35,396 nt of DNA from Bryobacterales bacterium (lineage in GTDB: Bacteria; Acidobacteriota; Terriglobia; Bryobacterales; Bryobacteraceae). The stretch lies in assembly GCA_019261985.1 (NCBI GenBank), contig JAFAQY010000009.1, positions 1 through 35,396 on the forward strand, written 5' to 3'. Under the pieces are notes generated by a model. That model had not been told where the DNA came from and made no database searches. It worked only from the letters and a program-made list of their open reading frames with translations. The translations under genes were made by a program, and so were the position numbers. Numbering within the stretch: position 1 is the stretch's first letter; each line of letters starts with the position of its first letter. Positions 23,728 to 31,621 of the stretch are shown here, piece by piece.

Positions 23728-25287
23728 ATGAAGATCGCTGTCCTCCACCCCTCGTCCAAAGAATCCAGCAGTCCTTTCAAAGACCTCGACCCCGATTGCG
23801 ATCCCTCGCGTTACCTTCCCGAAAACACCTGCGTGAATTTCTACATTTCGAAAGCCACTGCCGCGCGCCAAGTCGGCGAGATCGCGCGCTCAGGCTTTGA
23901 TATCGCTATCAATCTTTGCGATGGCTCATGGGACGAAGATCGCCCGGGCATAGACGTCGTCCAGGCTCTGGAGCGTCTGAATATGGCCTTCACCGGAGCG
24001 GGGTCCGCGTTCTACGATCCTTCGCGCGAAGCGATGAAGATCGCCTGCAATTCCGTCGGTGTCGACTTTCCGGCCTACATCATGGCAAGAGAGTGTAGCG
24101 ATGTGGAATGGGCCGCAAACAACCTTCAATTCCCGCTGATTATCAAACCTCCGCAAGGTTATTCCAGCATCGGGCTAACTCCCGAGTCGCGCGTCAGCGA
24201 TGCGGATGCGCTGCGCTGCCGAACGCCGCGTGTGATGGAAGCATACGGCTCGGCGCTTATTGAGGAATTTATCGAAGGCCGCGAGTTCACGGTCCTGGTG
24301 GCCGACGCGCGCACAGATAATGAAGACGCCTGGGCCCTCCAGCCGGTTGAGTTTGTGTTCCCAAAAGGCGAATCGTTCAAACATTTCGATCTCAAATGGA
24401 AACACTTCGATCGCATGCAGACCCGCGCTGTCGCGGAGGAACCGCTGGCTTCTCGACTGCGCACAGCATCCGCGCTCGCTTTCGCGGCTCTCGGCGGATC
24501 CGGCTACGGCCGCTGCGACCTGCGCATGGATGCAGCGGGTAAGATCTACTTGCTTGAAATCAATCCATACTGCGGCGTGTTCTACCCGGAGGGCCAGTTC
24601 GGCAGCGCGGATTTCATTCTGGCCAACGATCCCGCCGGCCATCGCGGCTTTCTGGAGCATCTGATCGCCTGCGGATTGCGGCGGCGCGGTCGCGCGCGGC
24701 GGTCTTGGATTTTGCGCCACACCAAACACGGCGGATTCGGGTTATTCGCCGCGCGCCCCATCGCGGCGGGAGAACTGGTGGAGGCCTACGAAGAGCGGCC
24801 GCATTTTTTAGTGTCGCGCGGCAAGGTCGAGCGAAGCTGGCGCGGCTTGCGCCGCAAGTGGTTCGATCGGTATGCGTGGCCGCTCACAGCAAGCCTCAAC
24901 GTTATGTGGAGCGAAAGTCCCGAAGACTGGCGTCCGATCAATCATGCTTGCGACCCGAACACGTGGCTGGAGGGCTTGGATCTCGTTGCCCGCCGCGATG
25001 TCCTTCCCGGCGAGGAATTGACCGTCGATTATGCAACTTTCTGCGGCCCGTCGATGGCAGCATTCGAATGCGCCTGCGGTTCAGCGCTCTGCCGGGGCGT
25101 AATTTTGGGAACCGACTATCTCCTGCCGGAAATTCGCGCGCGCTACGGCAACCATGTCTCGGACTTCGTCCGCCAGAGCCGGACCAAGCGCGCAGTGGGG
25201 CAGGTTGCCAACCTGCAGCGGGTTGCCAACCCGCTTCCCGACCCGTCCACCAACCGCGCCCCATTGAAACAAATTCGCATGATTTAG
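23728..25287 (+). CDS. ATP-grasp ligase (D-Ala-D-Ala ligase-like) fused to SET methyltransferase domain
   Basis: A 519-residue protein. Residues 1-315 form an ATP-grasp ligase: KIAVLHPSS start, FTGAGSAFYDPSREAMK, LIIKPPQGYSSIGL, LIEEFIEGREFTV and GRCDLRMDAAGKIYLLEINP, with the Mg-binding Glu/Asn in EIN. Residues about 325-440 form a SET domain: HTKHGGFGLFAARPIAAGEL, NHACDPNTW (403-413) and GEELTVDY (428-435). A post-SET zinc motif follows, CxCxxxxC (Cys448, 450, 455), which probably works with Cys408. The first half should join a carboxylate to an amine through an acyl phosphate; the second uses S-adenosylmethionine, usually on lysine. Residues 490-519 are encoded by the repeat at 25195. ATG 23728 fits the family start; ATG 23710 adds six residues. 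Confidence 0.88.
   Translation: MKIAVLHPSSKESSSPFKDLDPDCDPSRYLPENTCVNFYISKATAARQVGEIARSGFDIAINLCDGSWDEDRPGIDVVQALERLNMAFTGAGSAFYDPSREAMKIACNSVGVDFPAYIMARECSDVEWAANNLQFPLIIKPPQGYSSIGLTPESRVSDADALRCRTPRVMEAYGSALIEEFIEGREFTVLVADARTDNEDAWALQPVEFVFPKGESFKHFDLKWKHFDRMQTRAVAEEPLASRLRTASALAFAALGGSGYGRCDLRMDAAGKIYLLEINPYCGVFYPEGQFGSADFILANDPAGHRGFLEHLIACGLRRRGRARRSWILRHTKHGGFGLFAARPIAAGELVEAYEERPHFLVSRGKVERSWRGLRRKWFDRYAWPLTASLNVMWSESPEDWRPINHACDPNTWLEGLDLVARRDVLPGEELTVDYATFCGPSMAAFECACGSALCRGVILGTDYLLPEIRARYGNHVSDFVRQSRTKRAVGQVANLQRVANPLPDPSTNRAPLKQIRMI
25195..25262. repeat. dispersed palindromic repeat, copy 6, inside a gene end
   Basis: GTGGGGCAGGTTGCCAACC starts the element, followed by the hairpins GCAGGTTGCCAACCTGC and GCGGGTTGCCAACCCGC, ending in a CGCGCCCC terminus. 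Unlike the other copies it lies in the coding sequence, providing the last 30 codons of the ATP-grasp-SET gene with GQVANLQRVANP. The copy at 30042 would encode the nearly identical GQVANLRRVANP. Confidence 0.75.
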
Positions 25288-25308
25288 CGCGCCATTAAAA
25301 CAAAGCAT

Positions 25309-25370
25309 CTCTCGCAAAGACGCAAAGCACGCAAGGAAGAACAGCTTGCGCCTTTACGCCTTCGCAAGAG
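25309..25370. terminator. long imperfect hairpin between convergent genes
   Basis: CTCTCGCAAAGACGCAAAGC (25309 onward) pairs imperfectly, with several G-U pairs, to CGCCTTTACGCCTTCGCAAG plus AG ending at 25370; the CGCAAG/CTTGCG parts pair inside. It lies between the ATP-grasp-SET gene and the convergent ferritin-like gene and may end both transcripts. The GCAAAGACGCAAAG word resembles a simple repeat I have seen in other environmental genomes. Confidence 0.45.
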
Positions 25371-25393
25371 TTAAAGAGGACCTACCCCCGCGC

Positions 25394-26542
25394 TTACACG
25401 TTCCGTTTTGCGCTGTCGGCGGCATTCGCCATTTGCATCAGCAGTTCGATGAATGCCCCCGATTGATAGAGGAAGAGATTATCCGCGATAAATGCATTAA
25501 TCGTGGCGACAGCGCCGCTGTTCGCTGTGGACATCGGTCGGATGATCGAGCACGGAACGTCGGGCACGAGAAACCGGCACGGCTCCGGCAGAATCAGATT
25601 TGTTTGTGATAGCTCAGCCCCGTTAACCTGATTGGCAGGATCGTTCAGGTCCGGGAATGTCGTTCCGGTTTCTGGATCTGTCACGCCCGCCAAAGGTTGC
25701 GACACTGCGTTCCCCATTTTGTCGTGCCACAGGCCAAAATGGTCGATTTCGACTCCTCCGATACTCAAAAGAATTTTTAAAACTTCGACATTGCTTACCT
25801 GCAGAGCCAACGTCGGGTAGAGACTTGACCCTCCCTGTTCGATGAAACCGAAGTGGAACGACGCCGAGTTGGCAATGGCCTGCATTCGCTTCGCTGTTTT
25901 GGTTTCCGGCGGAATCGGCTGGTCCATCTGCGGAGGTGTGTCTGTGTCATTCAGAGGAATCGCAGGCTGGTTACGGATGTTCACTGCCTGCGGAAATGTT
26001 GCGCCGAAATCCGGATTCGCATCGCTGCGATAACGCGTATAGAAGCTGGTGTCCACATCCAGCTTCATCAGGTTCGTAAGACGGCCCTTTTGCTGCGCGC
26101 CGGTGGCTTGGCTGCTGGGCAGATTCCGGAATTGGTCCAGGCTGACTGGCTGCTCGCCTTTCGATACTAGATAGGCGTTGAGAAACGCGGCGTGGCTTAG
26201 TTCATCGTCAGTGTTGTCGGAAATGTACTGCGACATGTCTGCATCCAGATTCTGAAGAGCGGCCATATACGCCGGATTCCCTCCCTCGACTCCTCCAAGT
26301 TCGGAGTACTGCGTCCAAAGATCGCTCTCAATGATCTCCGCGGCCGCCAGGAACTTTAATATCGCGACATCGCCTGAGGAAAGCTTGGTCGGGCTGTCGG
26401 CGGCCAAGTTTCTTGCCATGAGGGTTGCGCCCGCGACGCCGATTCCATGCAGAAAAGAGCGGCGGCGGGTTACGCGCTGCCGCTTTTGTCCTATGCCATC
26501 GGCGTCTTTAAGCGAATTATGGATGGGGTAAGTTTCGTTCAC
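25394..26542 (-). CDS. Tat-exported ferritin-like domain protein
   Basis: A 382-residue protein. A twin-arginine signal lies at 26-44 (RRRSFLHGIGVAGATLMA). The rest matches the ferritin_2/desiccation-related group: SGDVAILKFLAAAEIIESDL, DELSHAAFLNAYLVSKGE, FHFGFIEQGGSSLYPTLA and LLSIGGVEIDHFGLWHDK. The Glu and His residues in these helices (AAEIIE, ELSH, EIDHF) are the likely metal ligands of a four-helix bundle. Members are periplasmic and often appear in stress or dormancy settings; the precise activity is unknown. The GTG start is confirmed by AAGGAG 8 nt upstream. The 240 nt upstream are AT-richer than the neighbours and should hold the promoter, but I cannot place it. Confidence 0.85.
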   Translation of the reverse strand: MNETYPIHNSLKDADGIGQKRQRVTRRRSFLHGIGVAGATLMARNLAADSPTKLSSGDVAILKFLAAAEIIESDLWTQYSELGGVEGGNPAYMAALQNLDADMSQYISDNTDDELSHAAFLNAYLVSKGEQPVSLDQFRNLPSSQATGAQQKGRLTNLMKLDVDTSFYTRYRSDANPDFGATFPQAVNIRNQPAIPLNDTDTPPQMDQPIPPETKTAKRMQAIANSASFHFGFIEQGGSSLYPTLALQVSNVEVLKILLSIGGVEIDHFGLWHDKMGNAVSQPLAGVTDPETGTTFPDLNDPANQVNGAELSQTNLILPEPCRFLVPDVPCSIIRPMSTANSGAVATINAFIADNLFLYQSGAFIELLMQMANAADSAKRNV

Positions 26543-26782
26543 GTGAATACTCCTTCAGGGAATTGCGGACATTTCGCCCCAGGTAACGCGAGCGTGGATC
26601 AAACCGAATGTTGTTTAGCCGATTGTGAGTATGAACAACCTGAGGCAGCACTCGGTGGGACTGCGAAACCTGCCCCGCGAAAACACAAACGCGCTTTAAT
26701 TCGGGTAAATAATTTGTAAAATCCGGCGAACTACATCTACATGCGAATGCAAAATGTGCACTAAGCGCCGCTCAGGTGACGC

Positions 26783-28819
26783 TCACCACACCTTGCACTG
26801 AGTCGCGCGCACCATCGGCTGCCCCGCTTTACATGAGAAAGCCTTCTGAAACTCGGGCAGATTTTCCACGACGCCGTTAACGCGAAATTCTTCGGGCGAA
26901 TGCGGATTGGTAATCGCGTTCAGCCGCTTGCTCTCCGGGCGCTCGTCGCCGCAGGCCCACTGCGCCATTCCGACGAAGAAGCGTTGGTCCGGGGTCAAGT
27001 CATCGGCCGTCTGAAGACTCCGCCCCTTAGTCGCTTCCTTCCACGCAAGATAGGCGAGCCAGGTTCCACCCAAATCCGCCAAATCCTCGCCCAGCGTGAG
27101 CTTGCTGTTGATTTTGATGTTGTCGATAATCGTGAACCCCGCATATTCATCGGACACGCATTTGGCTGCCTTGTCGAAAGCCTGTGAATCGGCCTTCGTC
27201 CACCAGTTTTTCAGGTTGCCGTGAGCATCGAATTGCCTGCCTTCATCGTCGAACCCGTGCGTCAACTCATGGCCAATCGTAGCGCCCGTGTCGCCGTAAT
27301 TGGGAGCATCGTCCAGCTTGGGATCGTAAAGCGGAGGCTGCAATACACCCGCCGGAAAGTTGATATCGTTCATCTGCGGATCGTAGTACGCGTTCACGGT
27401 GGGCGGGGTCATTTGCCATTCCGTTCGATCCACCGGCTTTCCGATCTTGTTCAGCTCACGGCGCGATTCGAACACATCCGCGCGTTCCACGTTGCCGAAG
27501 TAGTCGTCGCGCGCAATTTTTATCGAGCTATAGTCTCGCCATTTGTCCGGATATCCGATTTTGTTCACGACAGCATGCAATTTTTCGAGCGCCTTCTGCT
27601 TGGTCGCTTCTCCCATCCACGGCAACTGCCGGATTTCGCTCTCCATGGCGTCTTCCACTTGCTTCGTCATTAGCTGCGTGCGCGCCTTCGTGTCCGCCGA
27701 AAATGTTTTAGCGACAAAAACCTGCCCCAGCGCCTCGCCCAACTGTCCGTCCACCATGCGGACGCACCGCTTCCAGCGTGGCGGAAGCTGCTCCAGCCCG
27801 CGCAGATGCTTGCTGTAAAACTCAAAATTCGCGTTCACGAATGCGGACGAAAGATACGGCGCCTTCGAATGCGCCATGTGCCACCGTAAATACGTTTGCC
27901 AATCGGCAAGCGGTCTCGATTTGAGCAGTACCTGAAGCTCTTTGTAAAACGCAGGCTCAGTCACATTGACCGCCGGAGTATCGGGCACTTCCGCCGCTTT
28001 GAAGTATTCGCGCCAGCCGAAAGCCGGCGTCAAAGCCTCGAATTCCGAGGCTTTCATCTTGTGAAATAGCTTGTGCGGATCGCGTTGCTCCACTCGCGTC
28101 AGCGAAGCCTTCGCCAGCGCCGTCTCGATATCCATTACCGTCTGCGCGTGCATCTTCGCCTGCTCGGCGGGTTCGCCCAACAGCTCGAACATTCTCTGCA
28201 CGTGCTCCACATATTTCTGCCGCGTTTCCTGGCTCTTCTGGTCCGTCTTGACGTAGTAATCGCGATCGGGCAGCCCCAGCCCTCCCGCATTCGCGAAAGC
28301 GATCACGCGCGAGGAATCGGCATAATCCTGGTTCGAGCCGAAGTCGAATAGCATCGAAGCGCCCCGCAAATGCTGGCGGGCGAGAAATGCCGGCAGGTCC
28401 GCAAGCGACTTGATCGCGGCGATCTCATCCATCGCCGGCTTAAGCGGGGCCGCTCCGGCCTTTTCTACCGTAGCCTCGTCCATGCAGGCGAAATAATAAT
28501 CGCCGGTTTGCGTCTCCACAGCGCTTCGGGCGGAATTGGGTTTCGAAGCCTGCTCCAGAATGCCCCACAGGAAGCGGAGGTTGTCTTCGGTGAGTTTGGC
28601 GTAGACGTTCCAGCGCGCTTGATCCGGCGGTATGGGATTCTTCTTGATCCATGCCCCGCACGAAAAGCGATAAAAATCCGTGCACGGATCGACGGACCGG
28701 TCCATGGACGAAACATCCAGGCTCGGGCTATAGGGCAGCGTGAACGCGGGCGTTTCCGTCGTGGCGGTTTGCGCCAGCAAAGCCGGGGTCATCAGGACAA
28801 AAAGGCTAAGGGACTTCAC
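26783..28819 (-). CDS. pepO: secreted M13-family zinc endopeptidase (neprilysin/PepO-like)
   Basis: A 678-residue protease with a signal peptide (MKSLSLFVLMTPALLAQ). Conserved neprilysin features are present: DPCTDFYRFSCGAWIKKNPI at the start, NAYYDPQMNDINFPAG, the zinc motif HELTH (from about 517), the third ligand Glu in GEDLADLGG (about 578) and the typical C-terminus ending in CKVW. It cleaves peptides in the periplasm. The GTG start at 28819 places the signal peptide at the N-terminus; a longer frame from 28891 adds an unlikely hydrophilic leader. It is divergent from the small secreted protein gene at 29057. Length is normal for the family. Confidence 0.92.
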   Translation of the reverse strand: MKSLSLFVLMTPALLAQTATTETPAFTLPYSPSLDVSSMDRSVDPCTDFYRFSCGAWIKKNPIPPDQARWNVYAKLTEDNLRFLWGILEQASKPNSARSAVETQTGDYYFACMDEATVEKAGAAPLKPAMDEIAAIKSLADLPAFLARQHLRGASMLFDFGSNQDYADSSRVIAFANAGGLGLPDRDYYVKTDQKSQETRQKYVEHVQRMFELLGEPAEQAKMHAQTVMDIETALAKASLTRVEQRDPHKLFHKMKASEFEALTPAFGWREYFKAAEVPDTPAVNVTEPAFYKELQVLLKSRPLADWQTYLRWHMAHSKAPYLSSAFVNANFEFYSKHLRGLEQLPPRWKRCVRMVDGQLGEALGQVFVAKTFSADTKARTQLMTKQVEDAMESEIRQLPWMGEATKQKALEKLHAVVNKIGYPDKWRDYSSIKIARDDYFGNVERADVFESRRELNKIGKPVDRTEWQMTPPTVNAYYDPQMNDINFPAGVLQPPLYDPKLDDAPNYGDTGATIGHELTHGFDDEGRQFDAHGNLKNWWTKADSQAFDKAAKCVSDEYAGFTIIDNIKINSKLTLGEDLADLGGTWLAYLAWKEATKGRSLQTADDLTPDQRFFVGMAQWACGDERPESKRLNAITNPHSPEEFRVNGVVENLPEFQKAFSCKAGQPMVRATQCKVW

Positions 28820-29056
28820 ACCGCTATCGTAGCCGAGACGAAATCTGTCCGGCGGCGCATTTTCTGCATGCACGTAATATTTCCTGAACACGTAAAGTTT
28901 GCTTATCCAAACTTGGGCGCCGCCGCTGACAAGCCGCTGAAGGCGCGGGGCTTATGTCTTTCGCTCGTGATGGACCGACAGGTGCAACCTTTAGGCTCGC
29001 AGCCCGTCAGGGCCGCAGCATAAAAAAAAGACCGAATTTACTAGAAAGGAACAGCT

Positions 29057-29440
29057 ATGCGAAGAACTCTTACCTTGCTCGTGCTCCCCGCGATGTTTGC
29101 TACTCTGGCCCTCGCGGAATCCTGGTCTGGTACTTTGTTGGACGCCTCCTGCTACGACCGGCAGGCACAGCAGGCGCCGGCGAAGTCGCCGTCTGACATA
29201 AGCCAGACAGCGGCAGAAGCGTGCGCGCCCACCAGCCAAACGTCGCAATTCGCGTTGGAGGCCAATGGGAAGATGTTTAAGTTGGATAGCGCGGGCAACA
29301 GCAAAGCGGCCACGGCTATGAAGAGCCATGCGGAGCGCAGCACAGGCGCGCCTGGAAAGGCTTCGGCCAAGGTAATGGCTACAGTCGAAGGCACGGAAAG
29401 CGGCGGGACCATCAAGGCTGACCGTATAGAAATTCAATAA
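29057..29440 (+). CDS. small secreted protein of unknown function
   Basis: A 127-residue protein with a clear signal peptide (cleavage likely after TLALA at 20). The mature part begins ESWSGTLLDASCYDR and contains two cysteines (32, 56) that could form a disulphide, and a C-terminal VMATVEGTESGGTIKADRIE segment. Small secreted proteins of this form (SxxGTLxDAxC) are frequent in Acidobacteriota; I cannot assign a function. AGAAAGGA 7 nt upstream is a good ribosome-binding site. A strong hairpin follows the stop by 18 nt, so it is probably a single-gene transcript. Confidence 0.75.
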   Translation: MRRTLTLLVLPAMFATLALAESWSGTLLDASCYDRQAQQAPAKSPSDISQTAAEACAPTSQTSQFALEANGKMFKLDSAGNSKAATAMKSHAERSTGAPGKASAKVMATVEGTESGGTIKADRIEIQ

Positions 29441-29458
29441 CCGAGCCCGACAATTAAA

Positions 29459-29491
29459 TTCCGGTGAGGCCTCGTCTGAGGCCCACCGGAA
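29459..29491 (+). terminator. strong hairpin after the small secreted protein gene
   Basis: TTCCGGTG (29459-29466) pairs with CACCGGAA (29484-29491), and GGCCTC (29468-29473) with GAGGCC (29478-29483) around a GTCT loop; only one A is bulged. A weak T-run (TGTTTG) follows. The position 18 nt after a stop supports a terminator or an mRNA-stabilising stem. Confidence 0.65.
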
Positions 29492-29531
29492 GTGTTTGTA
29501 CGTGGTACTCTGACGTTTTGGGGTATCACGC

Positions 29532-30035
29532 GTGTCTTTCCGTTCTCTAAGTGTCGTTCCCTTTTCCTTTTTGGTCCTATCGAGTTTCCCCAATCGATGC
29601 TTGGCGCCACAAACTGGACGGGAGCCTTCGGCAAGTGAACGCGACGCGCTTGCCAGGGAGCGTCTTCACAAGCGGCTCGGTGTGTGGCAGAACCGTCTGG
29701 AGTTGAGCGATTGGAAGATCTCGCTGATCACGGTGCACCGCGGCGAGCTGAGTCCGGGAACACTAGGAAATGTCCGCTGGAATCTGGACGAGAAGACTGC
29801 GCGCGTCAAGGTCCTGAACGCGAACGACTATGAACTGCCGTTCGAGGCGGCGTTCAGTGATATGGAGTTTACCTTGGTGCACGAGTTGATTCACCTGGAG
29901 CTCGCTTCGTTGCCGCGCACCGACGAAAGCCGCGTCGACGAGGAGGGCGCGGTGAACCGCATGGCGGATGCGCTGCTTCAGCTCGATCACCGCGAGTCGG
30001 CCAAAGCCAACGTAACGGCCTTTCTCGCGCGCTAG
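29532..30035 (+). CDS. secreted small HExxH metallopeptidase-like protein
   Basis: A 167-residue protein with a likely signal peptide (hydrophobic VVPFSFLVLSSFP). It carries VHELIHLELASLP with the zinc motif HELIH (117-121), and 16-17 residues later DEEGAVNRMADAL, where a Glu could be the third ligand, as in minimal gluzincin-like proteins. The N-terminal half (LGVWQNRLELSDWKISL) resembles the substrate strand region of such folds. It could be a protease or a catalytically minimal domain; phage or SprT-like functions are also conceivable. The start is GTG 29532. It precedes the Att-type operon but is separated from it by the repeat at 30042. Confidence 0.7.
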   Translation: MSFRSLSVVPFSFLVLSSFPNRCLAPQTGREPSASERDALARERLHKRLGVWQNRLELSDWKISLITVHRGELSPGTLGNVRWNLDEKTARVKVLNANDYELPFEAAFSDMEFTLVHELIHLELASLPRTDESRVDEEGAVNRMADALLQLDHRESAKANVTAFLAR

Positions 30036-30041
30036 CCGGCC

Positions 30042-30131
30042 GTGGGGCAGGTTGCCAACCTGCGGCGGGTTGCCAACCCGCCTGCCGACTTTTCTACAAG
30101 CCCGCCCACCGCGGTTGACAACCGCGCGCCC
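30042..30131. repeat. dispersed palindromic repeat, copy 7
   Basis: It begins GTGGGGCAGGTTGCCAACC and contains the hairpins GCAGGTTGCCAACCTGC, GCGGGTTGCCAACCCGC and GCGGTTGACAACCGC. It fills the gap between the HExxH gene and the ABC ATPase. It is open in the ATPase frame and so offers a false N-terminal extension starting GTG 30042. Confidence 0.75.
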
Positions 30132-30164
30132 GATGCATCCGGCCCTTTACGATTAGAAATAGGA

Positions 30165-30857
30165 ATGGCGTTTCTTCGCCTGGATCATGTAAGCAAGCAC
30201 TACCTGACCGATGGCGCGCGCGTAGCGGCGTTGCATGACGTGTCGCTCGAAGTGGATTGCGGCGATTTCGTGGCGTTGGTGGGTCGCAGCGGATGCGGAA
30301 AGTCCACTTTGCTCAACCTTGCGGGCGCAATGGATTTTCCAACTTCCGGGAAAGTGTATCTGGATGGCCAGCTCACCTCGGGGCTTTCCGATTCGGGTCT
30401 TGCGAAGATCCGCCGGGAAAAGGTCGGATTTATTTTTCAGTCGTTTCAGTTGTTGCCGGCGCTCTCTGTCGCCGAAAACGTGGAATTGCCGTTGTTGCTG
30501 GCGGGACGCGGCAGCGCCCGCGAGATCGCGATCGAATCGCTTGAGTGGGTGGAAATGGAGGCATTCGCTCAACGCATGCCGTATCAGCTTTCAGGCGGGC
30601 AGATGCAGCGGGTTGCGATCGCGCGCGCGCTAGCGTCGGGCCCGCGCCTGTTGCTCGCCGACGAACCCACCGGTAATCTCGACAGCTCAACCAGCGAACA
30701 CATCCTCGCGCTGCTCCGGCGCATCGTGGATGAAAAAAACACGATTCTATTAATGGCTACGCATAGCGCGGAAGCCGCGCGAATTGCCGATACGACCGTG
30801 ACTCTAAAGGACGGAAGAGTGCTTGATGTAAGCGTTCGAGCCGCAATGCAGGAGTAA
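30165..30857 (+). CDS. ABC transporter ATPase, LolD/MacB type (AttE-like)
   Basis: A 230-residue ATPase: Walker A GRSGCGKST, Q-loop FIFQSFQLLPALSVAENV, signature LSGGQMQRVAIARAL, Walker B LLLADEPTGNLD and the H-loop ATHS. These belong to the MacB/LolD class that powers mechanotransmission transporters with FtsX-like permeases. The permease of this system is at 31622 and an AttH-type protein follows, so it is the AttE-type subunit. ATG 30165 matches the family start (MAFLRLDHVSKHY); the longer frame reads through the repeat. A toxin-antitoxin remnant separates it from its permease. Confidence 0.9.
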   Translation: MAFLRLDHVSKHYLTDGARVAALHDVSLEVDCGDFVALVGRSGCGKSTLLNLAGAMDFPTSGKVYLDGQLTSGLSDSGLAKIRREKVGFIFQSFQLLPALSVAENVELPLLLAGRGSAREIAIESLEWVEMEAFAQRMPYQLSGGQMQRVAIARALASGPRLLLADEPTGNLDSSTSEHILALLRRIVDEKNTILLMATHSAEAARIADTTVTLKDGRVLDVSVRAAMQE

Positions 30858-30872
30858 ACTGAGGACAGATTA

Positions 30873-31125
30873 ATGGCCAAGAGGTTCACCCTTGAGTTCG
30901 AGCTTCCCGACGACGTCGTTGGCGGCTTGCCCGACGCGGAGGTATGCGCATTAGCAAGAGAAGCTTTCGTAATGGAGCTGCTGCGTGAGCATCGGGTCTC
31001 GCAAGGAAAGGCCGCCGAGGTCTCGTAATGAGCTATTTCCTCTCATGGCGAAATATCAAGTGCCGGTGGTGGACCTTTCCGGGGAAGAACTTCAGAATGA
31101 GCTGAACCATCGTTTTCCCGAATGA
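30873..31125 (+). pseudogene. UPF0175-family antitoxin, frameshifted
   Basis: ATG 30873 (with GAGG 8 nt upstream) starts MAKRFTLEFELPDD, and the frame continues through LREHRVSQGKAAEVS and stops at 31026-31028 after 51 residues. RxSxGKAAE is the signature of UPF0175 antitoxins, which continue with an L-G-[LM]-S turn and a helix. In another frame the missing part is present (SRNELFPLMAKYQVPVVDLS, then GEELQNELNHRFPE) and ends at TGA 31123-31125. The expected VLG turn is lost at about 31020, so a deletion or other indel changed the frame. The partner toxin lies next, also frameshifted. UPF0175 and DUF3368 are known to pair. Confidence 0.65.
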
Positions 31126-31143
31126 TGGCCTAGCCGAAACTGC

Positions 31144-31609
31144 GTGCCGATTGTTTCGAATGCAGGACCTCTTCTGTCGTTTGCCCGCGCCCGAAGGCTT
31201 GGTCTGCTGCGTGATGTCATCCGGTCCTTGCTGATTCCGAAAGCTGTGGCACGGGAAATCGGCGAGACGCTGCCAGCCGAACCTGCCGTGGGTGGAATAT
31301 AAAGCTGTGCGACATCGGGAATTGGTGGATGCCTTTCCGCAATATTTGCACCTGGGCGAACGGGAAGCCATTCTTCTAGCCGAGGAGATGAATGCAGAGT
31401 TACTCATCGATGATCGCGCGGCGCGGATAGTGGCCCACACTCGAGGCTTAGCGCATTTCGGCAGCCTTCGTGTGCTAAAGCATGGAAAAGAACTTGGCCT
31501 CGTGAACCATGTGAGACCGGTGCTTGACGATCTGATATTGAGCGGCAGTTATATCGGTAAGAATCTTTATGTCGAATTCCTGCGGCAAGTAGGCCAGGCC
31601 GTAGAATGA
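31144..31609 (+). pseudogene. DUF3368-family PIN-like toxin, frameshifted
   Basis: GTG 31144 starts VPIVSNAGPLLSFARARRLG, then LLRDVIRSLLIPKAVAREIG, the N-terminal half of DUF3368 (PIN-like) proteins, and stops at about 31296. The C-terminal half lies in another frame: WVEYKAVRHRELVDAFPQYL, LGEREAILLAEEMNAELLID and DDRAARIVAHTRGL, ending at 31609. A frame change is needed around 31258-31290. DUF3368 proteins are candidate RNases of toxin-antitoxin pairs; the acidic PIN residues (Asn/Asp near the start, Glu in GERE, Asp in DDR) can be followed. Both genes of the pair are broken, so the module is decaying, or the sequence has small errors. Confidence 0.65.
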
Positions 31610-31621
31610 AACGCTCCTGAA

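Noticed and set aside
30042-30164. 41-residue N-terminal extension of the ABC ATPase
   Set aside because: It is translated repeat copy 7; the ATPase family starts at ATG 30165.
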